A DNA stretch of 64,000 bases from Bin25 sp026709415. GTDB taxonomy: Bacteria; Bacteroidota; Bacteroidia; Flavobacteriales; Flavobacteriaceae. The DNA lies in assembly GCA_965200045.1 (NCBI GenBank), contig OZ241330.1:434001-498000 (forward strand), given 5' to 3'. Below, piece by piece: positions 1-8,882 of this stretch. Below the pieces are notes generated by a model. The model was given only the letters and a program-made list of their open reading frames with translations. It was not told where the DNA came from and did not search any database. A program made the translations under genes and the position numbers. Each line of letters begins with the position of its first letter. Position 1 is the stretch's first letter.

Positions 1-1
1 T

Positions 2-208
2 GGAGAGCCCATTGGCACCAATACAGCCGAGGACATTGCCCTTGCTCGAAAAGGGCATGAGTTTTCGTTGCCATTGGATGCCCCTCCCGTTAGATACATT
101 CGTTTTGTTCAAAAATCCAATTGGTTGGGATCTCAATTTGTCCACATTTCTGAAATGAGTTTTTGGGGGCAAATACAACAAAAGCAAGACTCCCTTTTGA
201 CTCCCTGA
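2..208 (+). CDS. C-terminal fragment of a discoidin-like (DUF5000-type) PUL protein
   Basis: The window opens inside a gene; only the last 68 codons are present, ending at a TGA. The visible part (VRYIRFVQKSNW, then a closing ISEMSFWG) matches in style the last strand of the next protein (YRYLRFVALAS, then FTELTFWS), so both probably end in the same jelly-roll, F5/8-type C / DUF5000-like carbohydrate-binding domain. Such proteins usually lie just downstream of SusC/SusD pairs in Bacteroidota and are surface lipoproteins. The start lies outside the window, so signal peptide and N-terminal domain cannot be judged. The domain is inferred from the resemblance and from position. Confidence 0.6.
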   Translation, partial: GEPIGTNTAEDIALARKGHEFSLPLDAPPVRYIRFVQKSNWLGSQFVHISEMSFWGQIQQKQDSLLTP

Positions 209-230
209 TAATTAAAAAACTTTAACTCCC

Positions 231-1463
231 ATGTTATTTAAATTAATGACCATGCTCAAAATACAGAGTTTGATGCTGATAGGTGCCCTTTTTTTCTGTT
301 GCCAAACCTCTCAAGAAACTTACCAAGATTTTATTTCAGAAGAAATTATTTATATCGGTAACCCTGAAGAGGTGATCATTGGACACGGCTATGAAAAACT
401 TCGATTTTTGATCGTAATCAATGCGGATCCTAAGATCAAAAAAGGGTTCATATCATCAAAAAATGGAAACTTTACAAGAGAATTCGATGTCGTGAGAAAA
501 AACTCAGGAATAGATACCATTAGCGTTGATACGGATATTCCTGAAGGGGAATATACCTTTGAAATCCTTCTAAGTGATGACGTCGGTAATCAGTCGATTG
601 GTTACGAAGTAGGTTCTGTTGTTTACGGACCAAGATACCAATCAACTTTGTTAAACCGATTAACAACCATCCGTACATTCGCCACTAAAGCGGTGTTTCA
701 GTGGAATCCACCAACGGAAGGTAGTCTAAGTACCCTCTTGACATATGAAGATGCTTCGGGAGTCATCCAGGAAGTGCGTATCGACAACAGTGAAAATGAA
801 ACGGTCATTTCAGATTTTAGATTGGGAGGTATGGTAAGCATCGCCACGACCTATGAACCTTCCGAAACCTCTCTTGAGGGCTTTCATGCGGTTCCATTTG
901 AAACCGCTTTTCCTGAAGACTTTGAAATGGATAAAAGCATCATTGTTCCAATTCCTTTAGATTTTGATGCCGATGAGGGTGATTTGTCTGCCGGTAAAGG
1001 TATTGCCATTTTATTTGATGGAAAGGCCGATAGCGCTCCTAATCAATACAGCGCCACCCGTGAGGGAGCTCCAAGTGCTTATCCCTTTGTGATGACTTTC
1101 GATGTGGGTTTTGATTCCAAACTGACGGCTATTAGAGTCGATCCAAGAACCGATTGTTGTAGTGATAGAGCCCCCTCAACCTTTCAAGTATGGGGTTATA
1201 CTGGATCGGATATCCACCAAGCCCATACGGTCGATATCAAAACGACCGAATTGGTCGATTGGGAAGCGGATGCTGTCGCCAAAGGATGGATCAAATTATT
1301 GGACCACAAGACGACCAATTCGATTCCAAAGACGGACATAACGGCTATAGGTGATGATCGATATCGGTATCTCCGCTTTGTTGCTTTAGCTTCTCAAATT
1401 GCGAAGCCTCAAGCGGATTGGTTCCAACCTAATTTTACGGAATTAACCTTTTGGTCCCAATAA
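231..1463 (+). CDS. DUF4998-type lipoprotein with C-terminal discoidin-like domain
   Basis: Predicted surface glycan-binding protein of 410 residues. A hydrophobic N-terminus ends in a Cys pair (about residues 23-24, context ALFFCCQTS), a non-ideal lipobox. Residues about 30-215 look like a DUF4998 domain (opening with the FISEEIIYIGNPEEV type of segment and two beta-sandwich repeats); residues about 260-410 look like the DUF5000/discoidin fold, ending FTELTFWS like the preceding fragment. It follows that gene by 22 bases, so both probably belong to one operon, the tail of a PUL to the left. Start codons at 231, 246 and 252 are all possible; 231 gives the fullest signal sequence. The ligand is unknown. 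Confidence 0.7.
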   Translation: MLFKLMTMLKIQSLMLIGALFFCCQTSQETYQDFISEEIIYIGNPEEVIIGHGYEKLRFLIVINADPKIKKGFISSKNGNFTREFDVVRKNSGIDTISVDTDIPEGEYTFEILLSDDVGNQSIGYEVGSVVYGPRYQSTLLNRLTTIRTFATKAVFQWNPPTEGSLSTLLTYEDASGVIQEVRIDNSENETVISDFRLGGMVSIATTYEPSETSLEGFHAVPFETAFPEDFEMDKSIIVPIPLDFDADEGDLSAGKGIAILFDGKADSAPNQYSATREGAPSAYPFVMTFDVGFDSKLTAIRVDPRTDCCSDRAPSTFQVWGYTGSDIHQAHTVDIKTTELVDWEADAVAKGWIKLLDHKTTNSIPKTDITAIGDDRYRYLRFVALASQIAKPQADWFQPNFTELTFWSQ

Positions 1464-1713
1464 TCCACTTCAGAAAATCTTTTTTTGCCGACATTTTCTT
1501 AAAACATAACATCCTGTTGCATGATTCATCTTTTTGAACCAAAACTCGTGACACCACATTTTTTATGTATCAAAACATCAACGTTTTATCCTTGTGGAGA
1601 GAAGTTCCGTTCTTTCGAAAAAATGAATCAGTAGGCGATCTCATGTAGCACCAGCGATTCGAACATGATTGGGGACGAAGGCTCATTTCATCCATTGATT
1701 GGACCATGCCACT

Positions 1714-2961
1714 TCAGGTCACTCGGAGCGTTTTTGCTGGAGCGATACGCATCACCATGAATGTCGGGAACCAAAGCAATAGCGCACAAACCACTAAAAA
1801 TAGCGTGTTCACTCCCAAAACTTGCCACAATGTCAGATGTACAGGAGCGCTTGAAACAAAATAGGTTTCCGGATTTAACCGAATCCAAGACCATTGTTTT
1901 TGAGTCAAATAAAACAACAATGCCAATGCGTTTCCAATCAATAATCCACGAAACATCACTAAAATGCCATTGATTAAGAAGATTCGCTGAATCAAGTGAT
2001 TGGTGCCTCCCAAGGCTTTCAACAACCCGATCATCGCTGTTCTTTCAAAAACCAGGGCTAATAAAGCCGTTGACATATTCATCACCCCCACAACAATCAT
2101 GATAATCAAAATGATTAAAATGTTGAAATCAAACAATGAAATCCATTGAAAAATCAGTCCATAACGTGACAACAAAGAAATCGTAGTCAAATCCATAGGC
2201 AATTCTTGATACAGCTCTTGGGCGATTTCATCGGTACGAGTGAAATCATCAATTAATATCTGGTATCCCCCAATTTCATCTTCTTCCCACCGATTGATTT
2301 TTTGGATATGACCGATACTTCCCATAATGAGATGATTATCGATATCTAGAAATCCCGAATTGTATATACCACTGATGGTGAATTTTCTTCGATTGGGATA
2401 TTGCTGAAGCATGTCGTTTAAGAAAACAGCATCCACTTGATCTTGTAAATCAAGTTGGAGTCTAGCGGCGACCGTTTGTGAAATCAATACTTCATTGGAA
2501 TAATGATTTTTCAAACTAGGAAAATCTCCAGCGACTAGAAAATCATCAATTGAATTCCAGTTGTAGGTGCTGTCGACTCCCTTGAATATGATCCCTTCAA
2601 AATCTTCCGATGTTCTCAGCATACCAGACTTTGTAGCATAAGGATACAATTCTGTGATTTCTTGCCGAGAATACAAGTGTTTTTGGACTGAAGCCTGGTC
2701 AGTTAATGGAACTGTAGAAATGCTTTGATCTTCATTTTCTATATGAACCACCGTCAAGTGTCCGTGGAATGCCACTGCTTTCTGTCGTATTTCTTTTTGC
2801 ATTCCCTTTCCAGTGGCAATGGCAATCAAAATCATCATCATCCCAAGTGCCACGGCGATGGTGGCAATAATGACTATTTTGGTTGATACATTACCTTTGC
2901 TTCCAATATGCTGTCGCATTCTTTTGGCAATAAAAAAAACCAGATCATAGTTGCGGAACAT
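1714..2961 (-). CDS. LolC/LolE-type ABC transporter permease (FtsX family)
   Basis: 415-residue inner-membrane permease of the FtsX/MacB class. An N-terminal amphipathic stretch and TM segment (about residues 25-50, VIIATIAVALGMMMILIAIATG) are followed by a periplasmic MacB-like domain (about 55-265) and three C-terminal TM segments (about 275-405), with the FERTAMIGLLKALGGTN coupling segment near 305 that is typical of LolC/E. In other bacteria this family extracts lipoproteins from the inner membrane with LolD and passes them to LolA; a lolA gene is present at 45.7 kb but no LolD is seen here. It diverges from the NamZ-like gene, with 74 bases between. Confidence 0.85.
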   Translation of the reverse strand: MFRNYDLVFFIAKRMRQHIGSKGNVSTKIVIIATIAVALGMMMILIAIATGKGMQKEIRQKAVAFHGHLTVVHIENEDQSISTVPLTDQASVQKHLYSRQEITELYPYATKSGMLRTSEDFEGIIFKGVDSTYNWNSIDDFLVAGDFPSLKNHYSNEVLISQTVAARLQLDLQDQVDAVFLNDMLQQYPNRRKFTISGIYNSGFLDIDNHLIMGSIGHIQKINRWEEDEIGGYQILIDDFTRTDEIAQELYQELPMDLTTISLLSRYGLIFQWISLFDFNILIILIIMIVVGVMNMSTALLALVFERTAMIGLLKALGGTNHLIQRIFLINGILVMFRGLLIGNALALLFYLTQKQWSWIRLNPETYFVSSAPVHLTLWQVLGVNTLFLVVCALLLWFPTFMVMRIAPAKTLRVT

Positions 2962-3035
2962 GTGTAACCCGTTTTACAAAAAACTGATATTTTACCTAAG
3001 CTGAAGAGAAATCAACTGGTGAGTTAATACCCAAA

Positions 3036-4217
3036 ATGAGTTTTTTCAAAAGTACATTATTGCTCTTTTTCAGTTTGGTAGCTTGCGCTACTCAAAGAGA
3101 AAGCCTCCAACCGCTTCCAATAAAACCTGGAGCTGAAAACCTGGATGTATATCTCCCAACCTTAGGGAACCAACCGGTTGGGCTTGTTGCCAATCAAAGT
3201 AGCATCATTAACAACCATGGTGATTTTGTGCATTTAGTTGATACGCTTCAGACACTTGGTGTTTCATTAGTGAAAGTATTCGCTCCTGAACATGGTTTTA
3301 GAGGCGTAGCTGATGCGGGAGAAAAAATTGAAAACCAAATCGATTCCAAGAGTGGGCTGCCTATTTACTCTCTTTATGGAAAAAATTACAAGCCCACTGC
3401 AGAGTCATTAGAAGGTATTGACATCTTACTATTTGATTTACAAGACGTGGGAGCTCGATTCTATACCTATCTATCGACTCTTCACTATGTCATGGAAGCC
3501 TGTGCCGAAAACGATATCCCTTTGATAGTCTTAGATCGTCCTAATCCAAACATTCATCTAGTTGATGGTCCCGTATTAGACACGATGTTTTCGAGTTTTG
3601 TGGGGATGCATCCCGTTCCCATCAGTTATGGCATGACCATTGGAGAGTATGCTCAAATGATCAATGGACAACGTTGGCTAAACAATGAAATACAAACTGA
3701 TTTGACGATTGTTCCTATTAAAAATTACACTAGAACCAGCGAGTATGCTCCTCCGATAAAACCATCTCCCAATTTGCCAAATCTTCAGTCGATTCATCTC
3801 TATCCTAGCCTTTGTTTGTTAGAACCTACTGTGATCAGTGTTGGAAGAGGAACGAATCAACAATTCCAAATATTTGGACATCCTCAATTGTGGATTAGGG
3901 ATTATTCATTTACCCCTCAACCCAATCCAGGAGCTAAAAATCCCAAACACAATGGTCAGCTTTGTTATGGTAAGGATCTTTCAGATTTTCCCAAACCCAC
4001 TAAAATTGAGCTTGATTGGCTTTTGGATGCCTATGCCTATTTTCCGGACAAGGATTCGTTTTTTTTAAGTGGCTTCAATCGAATTGCAGGTAATGATCTG
4101 CTTCAAATTCAGATTAAAAACGGCTATAATGCCGAACAGATTCGGAATTCTTGGCAAAAAGACCTTGATGTCTTTAATAAAATCAGGGGCCTTTATTTGA
4201 TTTATCCTGAAAACTAG
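3036..4217 (+). CDS. NamZ-like exo-beta-N-acetylmuramidase (DUF1343, GH171)
   Basis: 393 residues with a lipoprotein signal (lipobox LVAC near residue 18). The body has the DUF1343 landmarks: LVANQSS, a FAPEHGFRG segment near residue 90, an IDILLFDLQDVGARFYTY segment near 130-147, LDRPNP near 170, and GMTIGEYA near 200. Family members such as Bacillus subtilis NamZ cut N-acetylmuramic acid from the non-reducing end of peptidoglycan fragments, so a role in wall recycling or scavenging in the periplasm is likely. The last 4 bases overlap the end of the convergent queE. Assignment to the family is firm; the activity is inferred from it. Confidence 0.85.
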   Translation: MSFFKSTLLLFFSLVACATQRESLQPLPIKPGAENLDVYLPTLGNQPVGLVANQSSIINNHGDFVHLVDTLQTLGVSLVKVFAPEHGFRGVADAGEKIENQIDSKSGLPIYSLYGKNYKPTAESLEGIDILLFDLQDVGARFYTYLSTLHYVMEACAENDIPLIVLDRPNPNIHLVDGPVLDTMFSSFVGMHPVPISYGMTIGEYAQMINGQRWLNNEIQTDLTIVPIKNYTRTSEYAPPIKPSPNLPNLQSIHLYPSLCLLEPTVISVGRGTNQQFQIFGHPQLWIRDYSFTPQPNPGAKNPKHNGQLCYGKDLSDFPKPTKIELDWLLDAYAYFPDKDSFFLSGFNRIAGNDLLQIQIKNGYNAEQIRNSWQKDLDVFNKIRGLYLIYPEN

Positions 4218-4828
4218 GGAATCTCCAAGTACTTATGAATTTGTAGGGAGACCATCCATTGGGGATTTTTTTTAACAAAGTCCACAATCATTGGCATCAT
4301 TTGATTTTTTTTACTCCATTCGGGTTGTAAAAACAACAGACACCCTGAAAATACTTTACGGCTTTGTTCTATGGCGAATTGAAAATCTGATTGATTATAA
4401 ATGACCACCTTGAGTTCATCGGCCAGTTCATAAGCTTTAGTGACGGGGGATTTCCTTTTTTTGGGAGATAAACAAAACCAGTCCCAACTTCCACTGACTG
4501 GATAAGCTCCTGAAGTTTCTAGATGAACTCTTTTACCCCTTGATTTCAATGCTTTGGTCAATGGATTCAAATCCCACATTAAGGGTTCTCCTCCCGTGAC
4601 AACCACCATTTTCAACTTGTTTGGTATGGGATTGATTATTTGTTGGATGCTGGTCGGTTGGTGTTCAAAAGCATCCCAACTTTCCTTAACATCACACCAA
4701 TGACACCCCACATCACAACCACCTAGTCGAATAAAATACGCGGCTTTGCCTTGATGATAACCTTCTCCTTGTACGGTTTGAAAAGCCTCCATTAAAGGAA
4801 GTGTTTTCCCTGTTTTATAGGAATCCAT
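4214..4828 (-). CDS. queE: 7-carboxy-7-deazaguanine synthase QueE (radical SAM)
   Basis: Makes 7-carboxy-7-deazaguanine from 6-carboxy-tetrahydropterin in queuosine (or deazapurine) synthesis. 204 residues. The N-terminus has EAFQTVQGEG near 14-23 and the radical SAM cluster motif C38-x3-C42-x2-C45; the C-x3-C spacing fits the short QueE type. VVTGGEPLM near 75-83 is the SAM-binding GGEP motif. Length is normal for the short Bacteroidota form. It ends against the NamZ-like gene with a 4-base overlap and diverges from the VOC gene. No other que gene is in the window. Confidence 0.92.
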   Translation of the reverse strand: MDSYKTGKTLPLMEAFQTVQGEGYHQGKAAYFIRLGGCDVGCHWCDVKESWDAFEHQPTSIQQIINPIPNKLKMVVVTGGEPLMWDLNPLTKALKSRGKRVHLETSGAYPVSGSWDWFCLSPKKRKSPVTKAYELADELKVVIYNQSDFQFAIEQSRKVFSGCLLFLQPEWSKKNQMMPMIVDFVKKNPQWMVSLQIHKYLEIP

Positions 4829-4880
4829 TTTTCTGGATTGTTGGCTGTATTGAGTGTCGATAGAACTTGATTTGAAAGTT

Positions 4881-4888
4881 TATTTTTG
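4881..4888 (+). promoter_or_regulatory. Candidate TAnnTTTG -7 element before the VOC gene
   Basis: TATTTTTG matches the Bacteroidota -7 consensus TAnnTTTG and lies 16 bases before the ATG at 4905. It argues for that start, because an upstream in-frame ATG at 4854 would precede the promoter. No clear -33 TTG at the usual spacing is visible. Confidence 0.35.
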
Positions 4889-4904
4889 GCATAAAATTAC
4901 ACTC

Positions 4905-5327
4905 ATGGCCACTTTATCCCCTTTTCATTTAGCTATTCCTGTCCATGACTTGGAAAAATGCAAATCGTTTTATCAAAACACATTGAATTGCACACCAGGG
5001 AGAAGCTCTAGTCAGTGGGCCGATTATAACTTTTTTGGACATCAATTGGTGCTTCATTTTGATGCTAATCATCGGCCTGTCTTACATCGCAATGAAGTTG
5101 ATGGACATGGCGTGCCAGTGCCTCATTTTGGGGTTGTTCTCCCTTGGGAAGACTTTAGTAAGCTGGTGAACCACCTCAATGAAGTTGGGATTGAATTCAT
5201 TATCGAGCCCTATATTCGGTTTAAAGGTTTAAAAGGAGAGCAAAAAACCATGTTTTTTTATGATCCATCCGGCAATGCTCTAGAGTTTAAGTCATTTAAA
5301 ACTTCAGATCAACTTTTTGCAACATAG
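4905..5327 (+). CDS. VOC (glyoxalase/bleomycin-resistance fold) family protein
   Basis: 140 residues from the ATG at 4905, a start supported by the promoter-like box just upstream and by the family's usual opening (SPFHLAIPVHDLEKCKSFYQNTL). The frame is open to 4854, but the extra residues look unlike the family. Two beta-alpha-beta-beta-beta halves are visible, with metal-site candidates His in FHLAIPV, His in LVLHFD and Glu in ALEFKSF near the end. FYDPSGNALEF is the classic VOC end motif. Members are glyoxalases, dioxygenases or resistance proteins; nothing here tells which. It is the last gene before the carbohydrate island. Confidence 0.75.
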   Translation: MATLSPFHLAIPVHDLEKCKSFYQNTLNCTPGRSSSQWADYNFFGHQLVLHFDANHRPVLHRNEVDGHGVPVPHFGVVLPWEDFSKLVNHLNEVGIEFIIEPYIRFKGLKGEQKTMFFYDPSGNALEFKSFKTSDQLFAT

Positions 5328-5642
5328 GTCGATTTTTTATGAGAATCCATTTGTGTTAAATCCGAACCGTTAGATTGACTAAAAAATAGGAAACTACATT
5401 GGAATATAGTTTTTTCTCCGTTAGTTTAATCCTAAATCCACTTTCTCGTAGAAATTATCGGGGAGGGGTAAAACACTCAAAAAATTCTCGCAGGTATCTT
5501 GATAATAACAAGAGTTGATGTATGGAAGATGCTGATGATATTCATATTGTTTATATCTCTTAATACACCAGGAGAATAGAATACTCGAGATAACGTAGTT
5601 GTTAAACTAAATTTCGGTTTTGAGGGTCGACTATGAGATCGA
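5328..5642. other. Intergenic stretch at the left edge of the island
   Basis: 315 bases between the VOC gene and the convergent SDR gene. No coding frame, RNA gene or strong hairpin is recognised. It marks the passage from core genes to the carbohydrate island. Confidence 0.5.
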
Positions 5643-6419
5643 TTACCAATTCAAATATCTAGGTAGTACAGATAACCCACCATCAACCTGTATGTCATCG
5701 CCAGTTATAAAACTCGACTCATCAGAAGCTAAAAACACCGCCAGTTTCGAAACTTCTTGAGGTTTGCCAAAACGTAACAAAGCTGCTTGTTTTTTTGAGA
5801 ACTTTTCATAAACGTCACCTTCATTTCTAATTCTTTCATATGCCATAGGAGTTAAAATTGCCCCTGGAGAAATTGAGTTAAAACGTATGTTCTTGTTTCC
5901 AAATTGTCCGGCTAACTGTTTGGTCATTGAAATCACGCCTCCCTTAGCGCTGGCATAGGCAGTCCAGTCGTCCCAACTTCGATGAGCTTGAGCTGAAGCT
6001 ATATTAATAACACTTCCATTTTTTCTTGAAATCATATGTGGAATACACGCTCTAATACATCTGAAAACCCCCTTTAGATTTACATTCATTAGTCTATCCC
6101 AATCAACATCTAGCATTTCCGAAATCTTTCCAGAAATGGAAATCGCTGCATTGTTGACCAATATATCTATTCTATCATATTTTTCAATACAAACTTTTAC
6201 CATCATGTTAACTGATTCTGTTTTACCTACATCACAAAACATTGGTGTTACATTAAAGTTTAGTTGAGAAAGTTTATCTGCTTCATCATTGCACTTTGTG
6301 TCGTTAATATCTCCCATTATAACCATAGCCCCTTCTTTTACAAACGCTTTAGTAATCGCAAGTCCAATACCATTGGCAGCTCCAGTCACAATAGCAATTT
6401 TATTTTTCAATCGATTCAT
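5643..6419 (-). CDS. Short-chain dehydrogenase/reductase (classical SDR)
   Basis: 258-residue cytoplasmic NAD(P)-dependent oxidoreductase. It has the cofactor motif TGAANGIG at 12-19, NNAA near 89-92 and the catalytic triad S142, Y155, K159 (YASAK). The closing segment FITGDDIQVDGG is typical of the glucose/sugar dehydrogenase and 3-oxoacyl reductase branch. It overlaps the upstream sugar porter by 4 bases (ATGA-type junction) and is the last gene of the UxuA-like/porter/SDR cassette, so a sugar or sugar acid is the likely substrate. An Asp after the second strand (GDIND) suggests NAD rather than NADP preference. Candidate roles are mannose dehydrogenase or fructuronate/mannonate oxidoreductase. 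Confidence 0.85.
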   Translation of the reverse strand: MNRLKNKIAIVTGAANGIGLAITKAFVKEGAMVIMGDINDTKCNDEADKLSQLNFNVTPMFCDVGKTESVNMMVKVCIEKYDRIDILVNNAAISISGKISEMLDVDWDRLMNVNLKGVFRCIRACIPHMISRKNGSVINIASAQAHRSWDDWTAYASAKGGVISMTKQLAGQFGNKNIRFNSISPGAILTPMAYERIRNEGDVYEKFSKKQAALLRFGKPQEVSKLAVFLASDESSFITGDDIQVDGGLSVLPRYLNW

Positions 6420-7789
6420 TTTGTTTTAATTGAAATCCAATATTTTTCTATTTCTTCAAGTGTTTTCCCTTTGGTTTCAGGTAAAACTCTAAAAACTAGA
6501 TAAATTGCCGGGAACATGAGGATAGAAAATAACCAAAATGTGCCAAATGGGTTAATATTTTCCAACAACCAAGGAGTCATTTGTCCGACAATAGAGTTCC
6601 CCACCCAAAGAGCCAAGGTAGCCATTGACATGGTAATTCCCCGGATTTTTATTGGATAAATTTCTGATAGCAATACCCATAACACAGGACCATATGAAAA
6701 TGAAAAACAAGCTAAAAATGTGAGTATGAAAGTCATTAAGAGATAGACGTTATTAACCTCTAAAAAGAATAATAATCCTACGATAAATAAAGAAATCATT
6801 ATTCCAGATATACCGTATTTCAACAAGGGTTTTCTTCCTAAAGAATCAATTTTCCAAATGGCCAAGAAAGTGAAAAGCACATTAACAATTCCAATCAGTA
6901 CTTGACTATTTAGGGCTTCTCCAAAATGTAAACCTCCTTTTTCTAAAATTTGCGGACCATAGTAAATTATAGCGTTAATGCCACTAAATTGGCTAAATAG
7001 TGCAAGTGAAACTCCAATAATTATGGGCCACTTAAATTGACTAGAAAAAATGGATTTTAAACCGCTAACCTTTTCTGAAAGAACCTCTTCAATATTTCGA
7101 ATTTCTTTGTTAGCTTCCAAATCGGTCATTAAACCATTCATGATTTTTTTAGCCCTTATTTTTTTGCCTTTCATGATTAGCCAACGTGGGCTTTTTGGTA
7201 TAACAAAAAGGAGTAAAAGGAAAATGGCAACTGGCAAAATTTCAGTGCCAAGCATTATTCGCCAAACTTCAATACCATAAAACCTGTGATGATTTAATCC
7301 ATCTATAGTTGAAAGTGTGAATAAATATGAGTTAACAAAATATGCTATTAAAATACCAATCGTAATAGCCAATTGATATAGTGACACCAATTTACCACGA
7401 TTATTTGCTGGTGCTATTTCAGAAATATAAAGTGGTGATAACATAGATGCGATCCCAATTCCCACTCCTCCTAAAATCCTATAAGTCACCAAATGGTTAA
7501 AAGATTCGGAAAGCGAACAACCAATAGCAGAAAGTGCAAAAAACAGACCCGACACTATTAGCATGTTTTTTCTTCCATATCTATCACTCAAAAATCCAGC
7601 AACTGAGACACCTAAAATGGTTCCTATCAACGCTGAGCTAACATACCAACCCTCCATCATAGTCGTTAGGTTGAATTGTGTTTTTACTAAACCTATGGTT
7701 CCAGAAATTATGGCGGTATCATATCCAAATAAAAAACCACCTAATGCTACAATTGCTGATAGAAAACCAATCTTGCTAGAATTCTTCAT
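6416..7789 (-). CDS. MFS sugar porter (XylE/GLUT-like)
   Basis: About 457 residues from the ATG at 7789; a GTG at 7813 would overlap the upstream gene by 17 bases and is less likely. Twelve TM segments are expected. Sugar-porter marks are present: GFLFGYDTAIISG in TM1, DRYGRK after TM2, an RILGGVGIG segment, SPRWL before the central loop and PETKGKTLEEIE at the end. It would import a monosaccharide, probably with H+ or Na+. It lies between the UxuA-like and SDR genes in a tight minus-strand cassette and has a paralogue at 29812-31263. Substrate not readable from sequence; mannose or a related sugar (acid) is inferred. Confidence 0.88.
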   Translation of the reverse strand: MKNSSKIGFLSAIVALGGFLFGYDTAIISGTIGLVKTQFNLTTMMEGWYVSSALIGTILGVSVAGFLSDRYGRKNMLIVSGLFFALSAIGCSLSESFNHLVTYRILGGVGIGIASMLSPLYISEIAPANNRGKLVSLYQLAITIGILIAYFVNSYLFTLSTIDGLNHHRFYGIEVWRIMLGTEILPVAIFLLLLFVIPKSPRWLIMKGKKIRAKKIMNGLMTDLEANKEIRNIEEVLSEKVSGLKSIFSSQFKWPIIIGVSLALFSQFSGINAIIYYGPQILEKGGLHFGEALNSQVLIGIVNVLFTFLAIWKIDSLGRKPLLKYGISGIMISLFIVGLLFFLEVNNVYLLMTFILTFLACFSFSYGPVLWVLLSEIYPIKIRGITMSMATLALWVGNSIVGQMTPWLLENINPFGTFWLFSILMFPAIYLVFRVLPETKGKTLEEIEKYWISIKTK

Positions 7790-7796
7790 GCTACCA

Positions 7797-8882
7797 TTAA
7801 CTCCTAATCCCACTATTTAAAGTAGATATCACACCTTTGATATAGCCAATTGTAAATGATCGTCCACGCTCTTTCCAGGATTCATCTCCAATAATCTTTG
7901 GTACGTGACCAGGCATAATCATACCCTTAAAACCAACTTCCTTTAGTTTAGAAAGTATTGATATAGGATCATAATATCCTGGCATATCAACGAATACTTC
8001 ATTGAATTTGGTATTTCCATCTAGTGAGTTAGAAATTGTTTGAAAATGAACATAAACAATTTTATTTCTTTTTGCAAAATATTCTGTAACCATATTGATA
8101 TCCTCACCCATAGCTGAAAAATTTCCCAAACAGTAAAGCAACCCATGATTTTCACTTTTTACCAAATTCATCCCTTTTTTGAAGGCTTTAAAACTTCTAA
8201 ACAATTGAGGGACTCCTCCTAGAATCGGAACTGGAGGGTCATTTGGATGGAGAGCTAAAGTCACTCCAAATTCTTCTGCAATAGGCAGAACTCCTTCCAA
8301 AAAATATTGATAATTTTCCCACATTTCTTCTTCCGAAAAAACTCTACCATGAGATAGTGGTGCTTTAATAAAATCATTGAGGTTCACACTCATTGATTCT
8401 GCTCCACCTCTTATTTTGAATGAAGTTGACGAACGCCATACACCGGATGGTGTCCAGCCATATCCTAATACTGGAATTCCTGCTCTACCCAAATTAGAAA
8501 TAGTTTCTTGAATATGTTTCAATTGTTCTTGTCTACCTGGTAGCCCCATCATTATTTTGTCGTAAAACGAAAATGGCATATTCTCCAAGGCAAGTAATCT
8601 TATATTCGAGTTCTCTACTCTATTACGAAGTAGTAATAACTCTTTATATTCCCATTGTTTATCTCCTGTTAATGGAAGAAAATCGAAATTTGTATCAATA
8701 AGATTGTTTTTATACATATTGAGAATAATATCGTCAACACCTAGTTGCTTAATTAAAATAAGCCTCTTTTCTGTTGGATGCATAAACGATCCAAATCCAA
8801 CTCTCATCGGTAATTCTGCCCATTTTTCAGATTTAAGAATTCTTAACATTACACTTGATTGTTTTTTAATTTGGACTTTCAA
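7797..8882 (-). CDS. UxuA-like TIM-barrel protein, divergent paralogue of mannonate dehydratase
   Basis: 361 residues, clearly related to the mannonate dehydratase at 35461-36522 (shared GxAGIPxxGY, LGG/RGG and HPxDPP regions) but altered at key points. The barrel motif reads HPNDPP (H212, N214) instead of HPDDPP, the Cys ligand region CLGNFSAMG keeps C251, HFRN becomes HFQT (H279, Q281), and the PDH motif becomes PGH (G325), removing an Asp that is a metal ligand in characterised enzymes. It may be a changed lyase, an isomerase/epimerase or an inactive copy. First gene of a cassette with porter and SDR. The start is uncertain: Met codons at residues 1, 12 and 26 are all possible. Confidence 0.75.
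   Translation of the reverse strand: MKVQIKKQSSVMLRILKSEKWAELPMRVGFGSFMHPTEKRLILIKQLGVDDIILNMYKNNLIDTNFDFLPLTGDKQWEYKELLLLRNRVENSNIRLLALENMPFSFYDKIMMGLPGRQEQLKHIQETISNLGRAGIPVLGYGWTPSGVWRSSTSFKIRGGAESMSVNLNDFIKAPLSHGRVFSEEEMWENYQYFLEGVLPIAEEFGVTLALHPNDPPVPILGGVPQLFRSFKAFKKGMNLVKSENHGLLYCLGNFSAMGEDINMVTEYFAKRNKIVYVHFQTISNSLDGNTKFNEVFVDMPGYYDPISILSKLKEVGFKGMIMPGHVPKIIGDESWKERGRSFTIGYIKGVISTLNSGIRS

Noticed and set aside
1761..1973. Frames opposite the LolC/E permease C-terminus
   Set aside because: Overlap the well-supported permease gene; no independent support.
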